DNA of 43,483 nucleotides, taken from an uncultured Peptococcaceae bacterium. GTDB lineage: Bacteria; Bacillota; Desulfotomaculia; Desulfotomaculales; Desulfocucumaceae. This document shows positions 15,364-24,151 of this stretch, piece after piece; position 1 is the stretch's first letter; each line of letters begins with the position of its first letter. The position numbers and the translations under genes were made by a program. A model generated the notes under the pieces. That model was given only the letters and a program-made list of their open reading frames with translations. It searched no databases and was not told where the DNA came from. The stretch is taken from contig CATZDY010000012.1 in NCBI GenBank assembly GCA_958417755.1, positions 1 to 43,483 on the forward strand. Reading direction: 5' to 3'.

Positions 15364-16053
15364 TTACACACCTTTGAAAAGTGCTGTACCCAGCCGGATG
15401 ATATTCGCCCCTTCTTCCACTGCCACCCTGTAATCATTGCTCATACCCATTGATAAATACTCTATTGTCCCAGGAGCAGTATGCTCTTTTAGCATTTCGG
15501 ACAAAAGACGCAATTCCCTGAACACATCCCTGGTTTCCTCTGGATTAGCCACCAAAGGAGCCATGGTCATCAAACCCTTTACTTGTATCCCTGCTAAGTT
15601 CCCAGCTTCCTGAATAAAATCCTTCGCCTCCCCAGGTGCTAATCCGGATTTTGTTTGTTCGCCGGAAACATTGATTTGCACCAATACCTTGACCCTGGTT
15701 CCCAACTCCAAAGCCCGACGGTGCAGCTCTTCTGCCAAGGCCCAACGGTCCAATGAATGAACCAATTGCACCTCAGAAACAATTGCTTTAACCTTATTGG
15801 TTTGTAGGTTTCCGATAAAATGCCATTCAATAGATTTTGGCAACAAAGGCTTTTTGGCCAATAGCTGTTGCACCTTGTTTTCCCCAAAAGTACTTAGTCC
15901 CAAAGCAACGGCCCCTTGCATGTCCTCAATGGAAGCCTTTTTGGTCACAGCCAACAGCTTAATCTCCCCGGGCTCCCGACCTGCTTTGTAAGCAGCGGCT
16001 TTTATATTGTCTCTTACCATGGCAAGATTTGCTGCCATTGTTTTTTCTGTCAT
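15364..16053 (-). CDS. yggS: YggS family PLP-binding protein
   Basis: This 229-residue single-domain PLP-binding protein (PLPBP/YggS/YlmE) keeps vitamin B6 and amino-acid pools in balance. LLAVTKKASIEDM holds the PLP lysine. FGENKVQQLLAK, WHFIGNLQTNK, and the C-terminal LSMGMSNDYRVAVEEGANIIRLG phosphate site are the family signatures. The ATG overlaps the stop of the HlyD-like gene by 4 nt with AGGTGG upstream, so it is coupled. It is followed 24 nt later by sepF. Confidence 0.95.
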   Translation of the reverse strand: MTEKTMAANLAMVRDNIKAAAYKAGREPGEIKLLAVTKKASIEDMQGAVALGLSTFGENKVQQLLAKKPLLPKSIEWHFIGNLQTNKVKAIVSEVQLVHSLDRWALAEELHRRALELGTRVKVLVQINVSGEQTKSGLAPGEAKDFIQEAGNLAGIQVKGLMTMAPLVANPEETRDVFRELRLLSEMLKEHTAPGTIEYLSMGMSNDYRVAVEEGANIIRLGTALFKGV

Positions 16054-17036
16054 TCCACCTTTTCACCCACCTGTACCCAACGGGGGTTTTCAATATACCG
16101 GGTATCTACATCCAAGCTTTCCCCGGTTATCACCAAATCCCCTTCCACAGTACCCTTCACTTCCACAGGGGCAAACACAACCCGCCCCCTGCGTACCACA
16201 TAAATCCCTTTCTTTCCTTCTTCTTCTACGAGGGACGATTCATGAATACGAAAACCCGACAAACGCTCTTGCAACAACAAAGCGTCTACCTTTCTACATA
16301 AAACCAAGGCATCGGGATACGTATTTACTTGGACCATCAATTCGCTTTTCTCTTTCTCTTGGTTTACACGCACCACTCGGCCCACCAAATGTATTTCTTC
16401 TTCAGTATCGCTTGTCTCTGTTTGGTTGTTCTGCCGCCATACCAAGGTAACTTTGTCTTCCGCTTTGAGTTGCAGGGCCATTGGGGAAGAAGCTGTAAAA
16501 TAAACCACCAAAGGAGCCAAATTATCCACTATTTTTAGGATGGGGGCAGCTTTTTGCACCACCTCTTCTTCCTCATCCTGGGCAGACTCCTCTTTCTCCA
16601 CCTTTGCCAGCTGATCCATTTTCAGATTGTCCAAATTATCCATGCGCAATACAGATTCTAACTGGTCAATGTCACTGCATACCAAACCAGAATGCGGCGC
16701 CCGTAAGACTTGCTCTGCTCCTTGGGCATTGGTTACCTTTCCCACTTCCTGTCCGGGCTTTACCCTGCTCCCCTCTGCCTGGGAAAGGGTTAAGGTTCCT
16801 CCCACCGGTGCCTCCAAAAGGGTTTCACTTTTGATGAGCACACAATGTATCTGCTCTCCCTGGTTTACCTCAAAAGGTACGACAAAATCAATCTTTACCA
16901 ATTTTAACATAATTGCTGGAATAAATGAAAAAATAATGAGATAAAGTACAAAAAGACCACTTACAATTAACAACAATAACACGCCGCGATTTCTACTTTT
17001 ACCTTCCTTAACCTCCGAAGTGGTTGTCTTTGTCAC
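16050..17036 (-). CDS. HlyD-like membrane protein of the sepF operon
   Basis: This 328-residue protein has a short basic cytoplasmic start, one membrane helix (GVLLLLIVSGLFVLYLIIFSF), and a large extracytoplasmic part. Lipoyl-like and barrel-sandwich segments (LEAPVGGTLTLSQAEGSRVKPGQEVGKV) resemble HlyD-family adaptors. An acidic insert (EKEESAQDEEEEVVQ) interrupts it, and a beta-barrel-like stretch (VTLVWRQNN … GIYVVRRGRVVFAPVEVKG) follows. The start is taken as GTG 17036 because GAAGG lies 7 nt upstream; ATGs at 17057 and 17066 lack ribosome sites. It leads the operon with yggS and sepF. HlyD-like proteins with this start occur in clostridial sepF clusters; the role is unknown, and no ABC or RND partner lies nearby. 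Confidence 0.8.
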   Translation of the reverse strand: MTKTTTSEVKEGKSRNRGVLLLLIVSGLFVLYLIIFSFIPAIMLKLVKIDFVVPFEVNQGEQIHCVLIKSETLLEAPVGGTLTLSQAEGSRVKPGQEVGKVTNAQGAEQVLRAPHSGLVCSDIDQLESVLRMDNLDNLKMDQLAKVEKEESAQDEEEEVVQKAAPILKIVDNLAPLVVYFTASSPMALQLKAEDKVTLVWRQNNQTETSDTEEEIHLVGRVVRVNQEKEKSELMVQVNTYPDALVLCRKVDALLLQERLSGFRIHESSLVEEEGKKGIYVVRRGRVVFAPVEVKGTVEGDLVITGESLDVDTRYIENPRWVQVGEKVE

Positions 17037-17519
17037 ACATGCACCTTCTTGTTTCATTTGCCGCATATTCGTACAAGACAAGTAAAATATAAATCAATCA
17101 ACTTGAGTATTAGACATTCGACAGGAACAAAAATATTCCTGCGGAAAAAATAAAAACCTTTTCCGCGGTGAATTTACATAAATTCTACTTTTACCCCTCA
17201 ATTTGCAGGTAAAAGACATGCTTATTCTATCATTCTACATAAACCTACACCATTCTACCTGAAAAAACCTATAAAAACTACTTAAATCCTGTTTTTTTGC
17301 ATTAAAATATATTCTCTTGATTATTATAATTCTTTATAAAATGAATACTTGAGTAGCAATTGTACCTATAGGTATGATTTTCGCAATAAAAACAATAACC
17401 ATCTGCCAATCTCTTTTTCCCAAGACAAATGGTTATAACCTGTATGATATGCTTTTTCTTTATTCTATTGTTATCGTAGATTTACTTTCCTTCTTGCCCC
17501 CAAATGGGGTTATCTGCTT
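17037..17519. other. Intergenic region upstream of the sepF operon
   Basis: About 480 AT-rich nt with no supported gene. On the minus strand are a sigma-H-like arrangement (AGGTTT, 13 nt, GAAT near 17220-17250), repeated GTAGAAT words, and a TGTCGAA Spo0A-box-like word (17118-17124). An 8-bp GCGGAAAA / TTTTCCGC stem lies near 17141-17166. These could be the operon's promoter region; each element alone could be chance. Confidence 0.35.
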
Positions 17520-18341
17520 TTATTCTAACATAAACAAAGATGCCATTCTACCACAAACACCAGACTGGGCCCGGTAGGAAAAAAACAAATCCAAATGGCA
17601 GGCAGTGCATAAACCTGATTCCACAATATGCTCTGGCAAAAGCCCTGCTTCTTCCAAAGCCATGCGGTTTGCTTTCCATAAATTCAAACGCCATTTTTCC
17701 AAACCATCCTCTGTGACCAAAACAGGCCAATCCTCATACTGTTCTTGCACCTGTGCCAGCACCAAAGGCCCCACTTGATAACAACAAGGTCCAATGGAAG
17801 GCCCCACCACAGCCAAGCAATCCCGGGGGTTAGAACCAAAGGCAGCCTTCATATGGGCAATGCCCTGGGCTGCTATCTTCCCCACTGTCCCCTTCCAACC
17901 AGCGTGTACAAGCCCAATGGCCCGGCTTACGGGATCCAACAGCATCACAGGGGTGCAATCAGCATGATAACTGGCCAACATAACCCCAGCCTGGGAGGTC
18001 ACCAGACCATCCGTATCAGGTAAAGCCAAAGAAGGATTGTAAGCACCTCCTTGATGGCTGGCATCCACCACCTGCACCTCTGTCCCATGAACCTGCTGTC
18101 CAGCCACCACTTGCCCCGTCTGAACCCCCAAGGCAGCACAAATGCGTTGATGGTTTTCTTGTACGTTTGCCTCCTCATCCCCCACATGAAATCCTAGGTT
18201 TAAAGAAGAAAATCCCCCTTGACTCACCCCGCCCCGCCGGGTGGTAAAGGCATGCCGTACCAACTTGGTTTGGGTAAAGATATCAAAGGTAAGATAACGT
18301 CCTTCTTTTTCTTCCAAACAATAGCCAGACAATTCCCTCAC
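17520..18341 (-). CDS. pgeF: Peptidoglycan editing factor PgeF (YfiH family)
   Basis: This 273-residue protein belongs to the PgeF/YfiH (DUF152, 'multicopper polyphenol oxidase-like') family, which has cytoplasmic amidase activity against misincorporated serine in muropeptide precursors. RHAFTTRRGGVSQGGFSSLNLG is the N-terminal signature. QQVHGTEV, SYHADCTPVML, and GLVHAGWKGTVG hold the His/Cys metal ligands. GPSIGPCCYQVG is also conserved. The start is GTG 18341 with AAAGG close upstream; the exact start is uncertain by a few residues. It heads the envelope/division cluster. Confidence 0.93.
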   Translation of the reverse strand: MRELSGYCLEEKEGRYLTFDIFTQTKLVRHAFTTRRGGVSQGGFSSLNLGFHVGDEEANVQENHQRICAALGVQTGQVVAGQQVHGTEVQVVDASHQGGAYNPSLALPDTDGLVTSQAGVMLASYHADCTPVMLLDPVSRAIGLVHAGWKGTVGKIAAQGIAHMKAAFGSNPRDCLAVVGPSIGPCCYQVGPLVLAQVQEQYEDWPVLVTEDGLEKWRLNLWKANRMALEEAGLLPEHIVESGLCTACHLDLFFSYRAQSGVCGRMASLFMLE

Positions 18342-18397
18342 CCTTTCTCATTGCCTGCCTTTGGTTTCTATGCATACCAATCCGCTCATCCACTATT

Positions 18398-19951
18398 TTA
18401 TGCTTTCATTTTATCCAACAAACCGTGCAGTTGATTCAGCTGGGCCATAATATCCCCGTATTTTCCTGATTTATGCCCAGATTCCAATAAAGCTTGCAAT
18501 TTTTCCGTGACCACTGTATAGGCCTTGCGCACATCTTCTTCGCTGAACACCGGCGAAGCAGTAAGATCCACCTCATCTTGCCAAGCAGGTATGGTCACAG
18601 GAAAAGCCAATTGATCCTCAATCAAACGAGCCAGCACAGAAGCTGCTTCTGGTTCCCCATGGACCAAGAATACCCTTTGGGGAGGCGTAGTAAAATTGCG
18701 CAACCAATCCAACAGTTCCCGTTGATCCGCATGGGAAGAGTATCCCTCAATCCTGCGGATATCCGCCTTTACCGCCACTTCTTCCCCATGAATGCGGATG
18801 GATTTGGCCCCATCCACCAGTTGGCGTCCTTTGGTTCCCTCAGCCTGATATCCCACAAACAAAATCGTGGACTCCGGACGCCAAAGATTATGTTTCAAAT
18901 GATGCTTAATACGTCCTGCGTCACACATCCCGCTGGCAGAAATAATCACTGCTCCACCTTTTCTTTGGTTTAAGGCAATGGACTCCTCTGTGGTTTGGGA
19001 ATACTTCAAATTAGGCATGACCAAAGGATTTTGCCCGTTTTGAATCAATGCTTTGGTGGCTGGATCAAATACATGTTGGTTTCGTTTGAACACTTCTGTG
19101 GCAGCCACTGCCATGGGACTGTCAATGTATATTTCCATGGGCGGGAACCGGTTGGCAATGGCTAATAAGTTGATATCATACAACAAATCCTGGGTGCGTT
19201 CCACGGCAAAGGCAGGAATGACCAAATTACCCCCTCTGCCATAAGTATCCCAAGCAATTTGCTCCAACAAAGCCAAACGATCCCCTGCATCCTCGTGCAG
19301 CCTGGCCCCATAAGTGGATTCCATGATCACATAATCTGCTTCCATAATATCCGTGGGATTATTGATATAGGCTTTATTATCCCGCCCCAAATCCCCGGTA
19401 AACAAGAGCTTTGTTTCTTTGCCATTCTCAGTGACCCAAATCTCTATCATAGCAGAACCCAGAATATGACCAGCATCCAAAAAACGAAGCCGAATATTGG
19501 AAGACAAAGTAATCATTTCCCCGTACTCTATTCCCTGAAAACTGCGTATGCATTCCACCGCATCCTCTGCTGTATAAGTGGGTTCCAGCAAAGGTTTACC
19601 AGCCCGGGCGTTCTTGCGATTAAGACGTTCAACTTCCATTTCCTGAATATACCCACTGTCTGGCAACATCACTTCACACAATTCCACCGTTACCCCACAG
19701 GTATATACAGTGCCTCGAAAACCTTGTTTCACCAACTTTGGAAGTAAACCGCTGTGATCAATATGGGCATGGGTTAGCAACACAAAATCAATCTCTCCCG
19801 GATGAAAAGGAAAGGGCTGGTAATTCCGTTCCCGCAATACCCTGGTTCCTTGAAACATCCCGCAATCCACCAATATCTTCATAGCGCCAGCCTCAATGAG
19901 ATGACAGGAACCTGTCACTGTTCCAGCTGCACCAAAAAATGTTAACTTCAT
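18398..19951 (-). CDS. Beta-CASP metallo-beta-lactamase-fold hydrolase
   Basis: This 517-residue protein is a beta-CASP MBL-fold enzyme of the Ysh1/CPSF73-like bacterial group, probably an RNA nuclease. FFGAAGTVTGSCHLIE is the usual start. Motif 2 is THAHIDHSG, motif 3 is DAGHILGSAM and motif 4 is FTGDLGRDN. The beta-CASP region shows GGNLVIPAFAVERTQDLLYDI (motif A side) and ISASGMCDAGRIKHHL (motif B), and the C-terminal EGYSSHADQRELL (motif C) is present. All metal ligands seem intact. The ATG at 19951 is preceded by GGAGG with 8-nt spacing; the upstream in-frame ATG lies within that site. It lies 56 nt before pgeF and may be co-transcribed with it. Confidence 0.95.
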   Translation of the reverse strand: MKLTFFGAAGTVTGSCHLIEAGAMKILVDCGMFQGTRVLRERNYQPFPFHPGEIDFVLLTHAHIDHSGLLPKLVKQGFRGTVYTCGVTVELCEVMLPDSGYIQEMEVERLNRKNARAGKPLLEPTYTAEDAVECIRSFQGIEYGEMITLSSNIRLRFLDAGHILGSAMIEIWVTENGKETKLLFTGDLGRDNKAYINNPTDIMEADYVIMESTYGARLHEDAGDRLALLEQIAWDTYGRGGNLVIPAFAVERTQDLLYDINLLAIANRFPPMEIYIDSPMAVAATEVFKRNQHVFDPATKALIQNGQNPLVMPNLKYSQTTEESIALNQRKGGAVIISASGMCDAGRIKHHLKHNLWRPESTILFVGYQAEGTKGRQLVDGAKSIRIHGEEVAVKADIRRIEGYSSHADQRELLDWLRNFTTPPQRVFLVHGEPEAASVLARLIEDQLAFPVTIPAWQDEVDLTASPVFSEEDVRKAYTVVTEKLQALLESGHKSGKYGDIMAQLNQLHGLLDKMKA

Positions 19952-20071
19952 ACCTTTTGCCTCCATTCGGCGGCTCCTGCGCCATCATACTATCTTTCTT
20001 CATTATAATTCACGATGCTCTCTGCAAAACCCTTTAGCAAGACCAGGCCTTGGCCATGTTTTTTGCCCAGC

Positions 20072-20100
20072 TTGACATCTGGGATACAAATGTTTACTCT
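20072..20100 (+). promoter_or_regulatory. Possible promoter of the FmdB-type gene
   Basis: TTGACA (20072-20077), 17-nt spacer, TACTCT (20095-20100), about 70 nt upstream of the gene. The -35 is perfect; the -10 is weak. Confidence 0.5.
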
Positions 20101-20170
20101 TAATAGCATAAGAATTGATGTGAGATATATCAAAAATTTTCAGACAATCCAATACCAGGAGGTCTTGATC

Positions 20171-20404
20171 ATGCCCATTTATGAATTCCGCTGTCAGGCA
20201 TGCGGGCACAAATTTGACAAACTCTGTAGTTTGGGAGAAACAGGACAAAACGTACCATGTCCCCAATGTCAGGCAAACAATTCCCAACGAATCATGAGCG
20301 GATTTGCGGCCAAAAGCGTGGGGAAAAATGGATTATCCACTCCCATGGGTGGAGCAGGAAGCTGCGGCACTTGTAGTGGCGGCAATTGCAGTACCTGTCA
20401 TTAG
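20171..20404 (+). CDS. FmdB family zinc-ribbon protein
   Basis: This 77-residue protein is an FmdB/CxxC_CXXC_SSSS-type zinc ribbon. MPIYEFRCQACGHKFDKLCSLGE with PCPQCQA gives two CxxC pairs for one zinc. The tail is rich in glycine and cysteine (SCGTCSGGNCSTCH) and may bind another metal. FmdB proteins were first linked to formamidase and methylamide regulation, but most are of unknown function. The ATG at 20171 follows AGGAGG; an upstream extension in the same frame has no support. It is a single gene between its own promoter and a long hairpin terminator. Confidence 0.88.
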   Translation: MPIYEFRCQACGHKFDKLCSLGETGQNVPCPQCQANNSQRIMSGFAAKSVGKNGLSTPMGGAGSCGTCSGGNCSTCH

Positions 20405-20429
20405 TTAGGCTTTCAGCAAAATAAAAGAC

Positions 20430-20520
20430 AGCGCCTGCCTTTTAAGGTTTTAAGGGGGTTTGAAAAACCTATGGTTTTTAAAAAAGCCCTTAAAACTGCT
20501 TTGGAGCAGGCGCTTGTTTT
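20430..20520. terminator. Long nested hairpin, bidirectional terminator
   Basis: Outer arms AGCGCCTGC (20430-20438) and GCAGGCGCT (20506-20514). Inside them is a second stem (TTTTAAGGG / CCCTTAAAA), and a GGTTT…AACC tip. TGTTTTTT follows on the + strand. It lies between the convergent FmdB and LysM genes and can serve both. Confidence 0.85.
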
Positions 20521-20523
20521 TTC

Positions 20524-21738
20524 TTAGACCAAACACTCTAAGAATACATCATCCACCACAACGCAATTTTGATTGGATGCTCTGGGGGTAAAGACAAACC
20601 TCACCCTGGCAGTCCGGGTGCCACTGGGCACCCGGCCAGTGGTAAAAGAAAGCTGGCTAAAACGTTCATTGGGAATAAAATTTTGGTCATAATCAGGATC
20701 CGATTGTCCGATTACCCGTCCGCTGGCATCCAAGTACAACACACTGGTCCGCAAACTAAAATTACTCTGTTGGAATCTGGCACATTCCCTGGCCCAAAAG
20801 GTCAGGCGGTATACCCGTTGGGCAGCAACTGCCACATCCTGGGACAATTCCGCTTGCCGGGAAGGATTGTCACCCAATTGCAACCCAAAACTCCCTCCAT
20901 GGCGTAAGGTGGAGCGAGCTACATTTCGTCCTTGCCACTGTCGCGGGCTTCCTCCATTGCCCCACTGTTCAAAACCAGGGTTTCTCAAGATATTTACCCC
21001 TGCTTGACATCCTGAAGGAAAATTATCCGGAGGATTGGGGTTACTGCCGCCGCCTTGCCCAGCAATGCGAATTTCCGTTCTAACCATCCGACTGGCCCAT
21101 CCCCGGGCTACATTGGAACCCCGCAAAGTAAGGCGTTGGGGGACCACCTGGATCCCTTGGTTGTTTCGCTGGTCCCAGGTATAGCGATAGGTTCGGGATT
21201 GTCCTGGCCGTAATACCACAGTATCTCCGTTCCAGCCAAAGGAACGCCCCTGGGAGTAACGCCAAATCACCCGGCCAGATCGATTCAAAGCTTCAAACTC
21301 AAACTGTTGCCTGGTGGGATAATCCAAGGTAATGGTTCGATTGGATACATTGGTTTTTTTGAGAGAAATGGGAATCCGCTCTCCCTGCTGGTAAGTAGAA
21401 CGGGGGGTGCCAAAAACGTATAAAATACCGTTAAATACAGCATTTTGATACGCCCCCTGCCCCGAAGATCCTTGCCCTGGGCCCGACCAATTGAGTCCAT
21501 AGCCCTTGGCAGCAATATCCTCTGTCATATCCTCTGTCACGTCTTCCTCCCATACTTCATCATCCAGGCCATGATTTAAGAATTCCCCATCATCCACCAC
21601 CACCAATACCTGACCCACCATAATTTGGTTGGGATTGGTTAAGTTATTCCAATCAACCAACTGTTCCACTGTTACATTGTAGCGCGAAGCAATGGAAGCA
21701 AGGGTATCTCCCGATTGCACTGTATATGTGGTTTCCAC
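20524..21738 (-). CDS. LysM / BsuPI-like / carbohydrate-binding-like protein
   Basis: This 404-residue protein has three recognisable parts. An N-terminal LysM domain (TYTVQSGDTLASIASRYNVTV … MVGQVLVV) binds N-acetylglucosamine polymers. A middle domain (about residues 80-215) resembles BsuPI, an intracellular proteinase inhibitor fold (GERIPISLKKTNVSN, FEFEALNRSGRVIWRYSQG). A C-terminal region of about 155 residues has jelly-roll, CBM-like features (NILRNPGFEQWGNG, YRLTFWAREC, VVVDDVFLECL). There is no signal peptide; the LysM starts at residue 3. In spore formers such proteins can be coat or cortex associated, but this is inference. The start is GTG 21738, 7 nt after AGGAGG. Confidence 0.8.
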   Translation of the reverse strand: METTYTVQSGDTLASIASRYNVTVEQLVDWNNLTNPNQIMVGQVLVVVDDGEFLNHGLDDEVWEEDVTEDMTEDIAAKGYGLNWSGPGQGSSGQGAYQNAVFNGILYVFGTPRSTYQQGERIPISLKKTNVSNRTITLDYPTRQQFEFEALNRSGRVIWRYSQGRSFGWNGDTVVLRPGQSRTYRYTWDQRNNQGIQVVPQRLTLRGSNVARGWASRMVRTEIRIAGQGGGSNPNPPDNFPSGCQAGVNILRNPGFEQWGNGGSPRQWQGRNVARSTLRHGGSFGLQLGDNPSRQAELSQDVAVAAQRVYRLTFWARECARFQQSNFSLRTSVLYLDASGRVIGQSDPDYDQNFIPNERFSQLSFTTGRVPSGTRTARVRFVFTPRASNQNCVVVDDVFLECLV

Positions 21739-21774
21739 AATAAAACCTCCTATGCCATGGCATTTGTTCAGCAA

Positions 21775-22039
21775 TTAGGCTCCTAATAGTTGAACAAAAC
21801 ACCTATTTTTCTGTATTCTATCTCTATCCATGCTATGCAGAGATAGAGAATCTGGCCACCAAAATCAAAATAAAATACTATATATTTCCATGACAATGGT
21901 CTGGCCTTACAAACAAAAATATTTATAAACCCTAAAGGCTTATAAAAAATTTTCCTGCTACCCATACCCTTTCACATAAGACTTTAAAAGAAGTCTTATG
22001 TTCAGAGTTACCTAAGCAGGAAACCAAGTCTTCATCACA
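21775..22039. other. Intergenic stretch with one hairpin
   Basis: No supported gene. The only clear structure is a perfect 11-bp hairpin (ACATAAGACTT at 21974-21984, AAGTCTTATGT at 21991-22001) with a 6-nt loop. It could be an attenuator or operator upstream of the LysM gene. Confidence 0.45.
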
Positions 22040-22073
22040 TAAAAAGAAAAGGGCCAACACATTGGTTCGCCCT
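22040..22073 (-). terminator. Terminator after spoIIR
   Basis: Minus-strand hairpin with AGGGC / GCCCT outer and CCAA / TTGG inner pairs, followed by TTTTCTTTTT. It lies about 90 nt after the spoIIR stop. Confidence 0.7.
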
Positions 22074-22163
22074 ATCCAAAAGAATATGAGGAGATATTTA
22101 TTTTTTTATTTTCTTTCCCACTTGTTCAGCTTGTATTGTATGATAAACCTTGATTTTACCAAG

Positions 22164-22883
22164 CTATTGCCAATGATGTTGCCACCATATTTTGGTTTCT
22201 CCCAATAACTCTGCCAATTTGCTTTTGCACACCACAGGTTGGGATATCCGTGGCGATGCGGCCAAAAGAGTTTCTTGGTTTTGCCCTGCTTCTTTGTCCA
22301 TTGTTTCCTTGGCCTTTTCTTGGGATGTGGCCTCTGTTGGATTGGCCAAAACAGGGGGGTTTTCTGTGGTTTGCCCCACAAAACACAGGGGCGGAAAAAG
22401 CACACACCACCAATTGGCCCCTTGGCCCTTGCCAATGATCAAGCGCACAGCTTCATATTCCCCAGCAGGAAAAGTCAAATCCTCCTCCTGGCCCTGTTTG
22501 GCAATGTGATAGGTTCTATCGGGAAAAGCGTACTCTCCCAAGGTCATGGTCACAGGATAATGATAACCAGCTGTTTGCACAACTTGCTCAGCCACAGCCA
22601 GGATTTGCTCTTTTTGTTGCAAAATCATTGCCCTGGCTTGCTCTTTGGTTTCTGTTCCTGAAAACTTTTGAGCCATGGTACGGATGATTTCATCCCTTAC
22701 TTTATATTTAAGGGCCTGATCCCAAGGATTGTTGCTATTGGCAATGATATGCAAACGAATGACATTGGCTTTGGCATAAGGACCCCAATGTTGTTGATAC
22801 CAATACCAACCATAGGATACAAGCACAGGCAAACTGCAAATACATAGTAAAAACAAAATGATTTGTCTTTTATTTTTCATCAT
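22164..22883 (-). CDS. spoIIR: Stage II sporulation protein R
   Basis: This 239-residue secreted signalling protein is made in the forespore and activates the SpoIIGA protease, which processes pro-sigma-E in the mother cell. An N-terminal membrane/signal segment (IILFLLCICSLPVLVSYGW) is followed by the family core NVIRLHIIANSNNPWDQALKYKVRDEII. A second conserved block is FPAGEYEAVRLIIGKGQGANWWCVLFPPLCF. The C-terminal third is glutamate/threonine rich and then basic, as in clostridial forms. The first ATG of an ATG-ATG pair is used, with AAGGAG upstream. A sigma-F-like promoter lies just upstream, consistent with its forespore role. Confidence 0.95.
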   Translation of the reverse strand: MMKNKRQIILFLLCICSLPVLVSYGWYWYQQHWGPYAKANVIRLHIIANSNNPWDQALKYKVRDEIIRTMAQKFSGTETKEQARAMILQQKEQILAVAEQVVQTAGYHYPVTMTLGEYAFPDRTYHIAKQGQEEDLTFPAGEYEAVRLIIGKGQGANWWCVLFPPLCFVGQTTENPPVLANPTEATSQEKAKETMDKEAGQNQETLLAASPRISQPVVCKSKLAELLGETKIWWQHHWQ

Positions 22884-22917
22884 AGGTCAAGCTCCTTTAT
22901 GTTCACTATCTAGTTAG

Positions 22918-22946
22918 AGTATGACCTGTTTGTTGTTCCCTTATAC
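22918..22946 (-). promoter_or_regulatory. Sigma-F-like promoter of spoIIR
   Basis: Minus strand GTATA (22942-22946), 15-nt spacer, GGTCATACT (22918-22926). This fits the sigma-F pattern of a GTATA-type -35 and GGnnAnAnT -10, with a spacer one nt shorter than usual. It lies 35-60 nt before the gene. Confidence 0.6.
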
Positions 22947-23126
22947 CTATTTTGTTAAAATAAAATGATAGCTTACCAAAAATCAAGTAGCATGCTGTTT
23001 TAGCAAAACAACTTCCTGTTGGAATATAACCCATAGCAAAGTACAGATTTGGGGGTAAAACCATTTGCCCAATTTTTGTTGACTTATCAGCTCAATAAAA
23101 AATCTATACATAAGGAGAAAGATTCG

Positions 23127-24062
23127 ATGGATTTTGCATCTTGTTTTCATCATGCCCCGGCTATTTTGATGGAAGGGGCTTTGGGAGAGCGCTTGAAGAG
23201 GGAATTCAGCCTGGGGGTTGATCCCCAGGTGGCCATGGCTGGTCTTGTATATACTGCCCAAGGCCGAAAGGCCCTGGCTACCTTGTGGGAGCAATACATG
23301 GCCCTGGCAAAGCAATATGACTTGCCTTTTCTCTGCACCACCCCTACCCGCAGGGCCAACAAAGAGCGGGTGGCTTGTTCTGCTTTTTCAGAAAGCATTC
23401 TTTTGGATAATATCCTTTTTTTACAACAAATCCGCAAAGCCCAAAACAATCAAAACATTTTCATCGGAGGTTTAATGGGGTGTAAAGGAGATGCGTATCA
23501 AGCCACTGAGGTGCTATCCGTGGAAGAGGCCCAAGATTTTCATGCTTGGCAGGCAAATTTATTCCAAAAAGCTGGGGCTGAATTTTTAATGGCCGGCATC
23601 ATGCCAGCCCTATCCGAAGCAGTGGGCATGGCCAAGGCTATGGAAGAAACCTCTCTGCCCTATATCATCAGTTTTATGATCCAAAGGAACGGGAAATTGC
23701 TGGATCAGACCACCATACACCAAGCCATAGAGCAAATCGATGCCCAAACCACCCAAAAGCCCCTTTGTTATATGACCAATTGCGTTCATCCTTTGGTTGC
23801 TTTTCAGGCCCTATCCCAGCCATACAATCAAACCCCTTTGGTTTGGAAACGTTTTCAGGGAATACAAGCCAATACCTCTCCCCTGCCTCCAGAAGAACTG
23901 GATCAGGTCAAAACCTTACAAACCGCTGATCCCTACACCCTGGCGCAACATATCATGGCCTTGCAACACCTCATTCCTCTGAAAATATATGGAGGCTGCT
24001 GCGGTACAGACCAACGCCATATGGAGCAAATGGCCAAATGTCTGTATAATCAATACAGGTAA
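23127..24062 (+). CDS. Homocysteine S-methyltransferase family protein
   Basis: This 311-residue protein belongs to the homocysteine S-methyltransferase (MmuM/BhmT-like) barrel family. ILMEGALGERLKREF is the usual N-terminal start. The zinc ligands are in CYMTNCVHP and KIYGGCCGTDQRHME, in the usual places. The length matches stand-alone enzymes. The methyl donor is not known: S-methylmethionine, betaine or another methylated compound are options. The active-site region TTPTRRANKERV replaces the more common T(E)TYQ(A)S stretch, so substrate use may differ. The ATG at 23127 follows AAGGAGA. It is a single gene divergent from spoIIR. Confidence 0.88.
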   Translation: MDFASCFHHAPAILMEGALGERLKREFSLGVDPQVAMAGLVYTAQGRKALATLWEQYMALAKQYDLPFLCTTPTRRANKERVACSAFSESILLDNILFLQQIRKAQNNQNIFIGGLMGCKGDAYQATEVLSVEEAQDFHAWQANLFQKAGAEFLMAGIMPALSEAVGMAKAMEETSLPYIISFMIQRNGKLLDQTTIHQAIEQIDAQTTQKPLCYMTNCVHPLVAFQALSQPYNQTPLVWKRFQGIQANTSPLPPEELDQVKTLQTADPYTLAQHIMALQHLIPLKIYGGCCGTDQRHMEQMAKCLYNQYR

Positions 24063-24151
24063 AAATAAAACATCGCACAAAATCCAAGATACTAAACTGG
24101 TCGATTTCAAAAGGCAAAAACTGCTCAGGAAGTATTGAGAACAAACGAACT

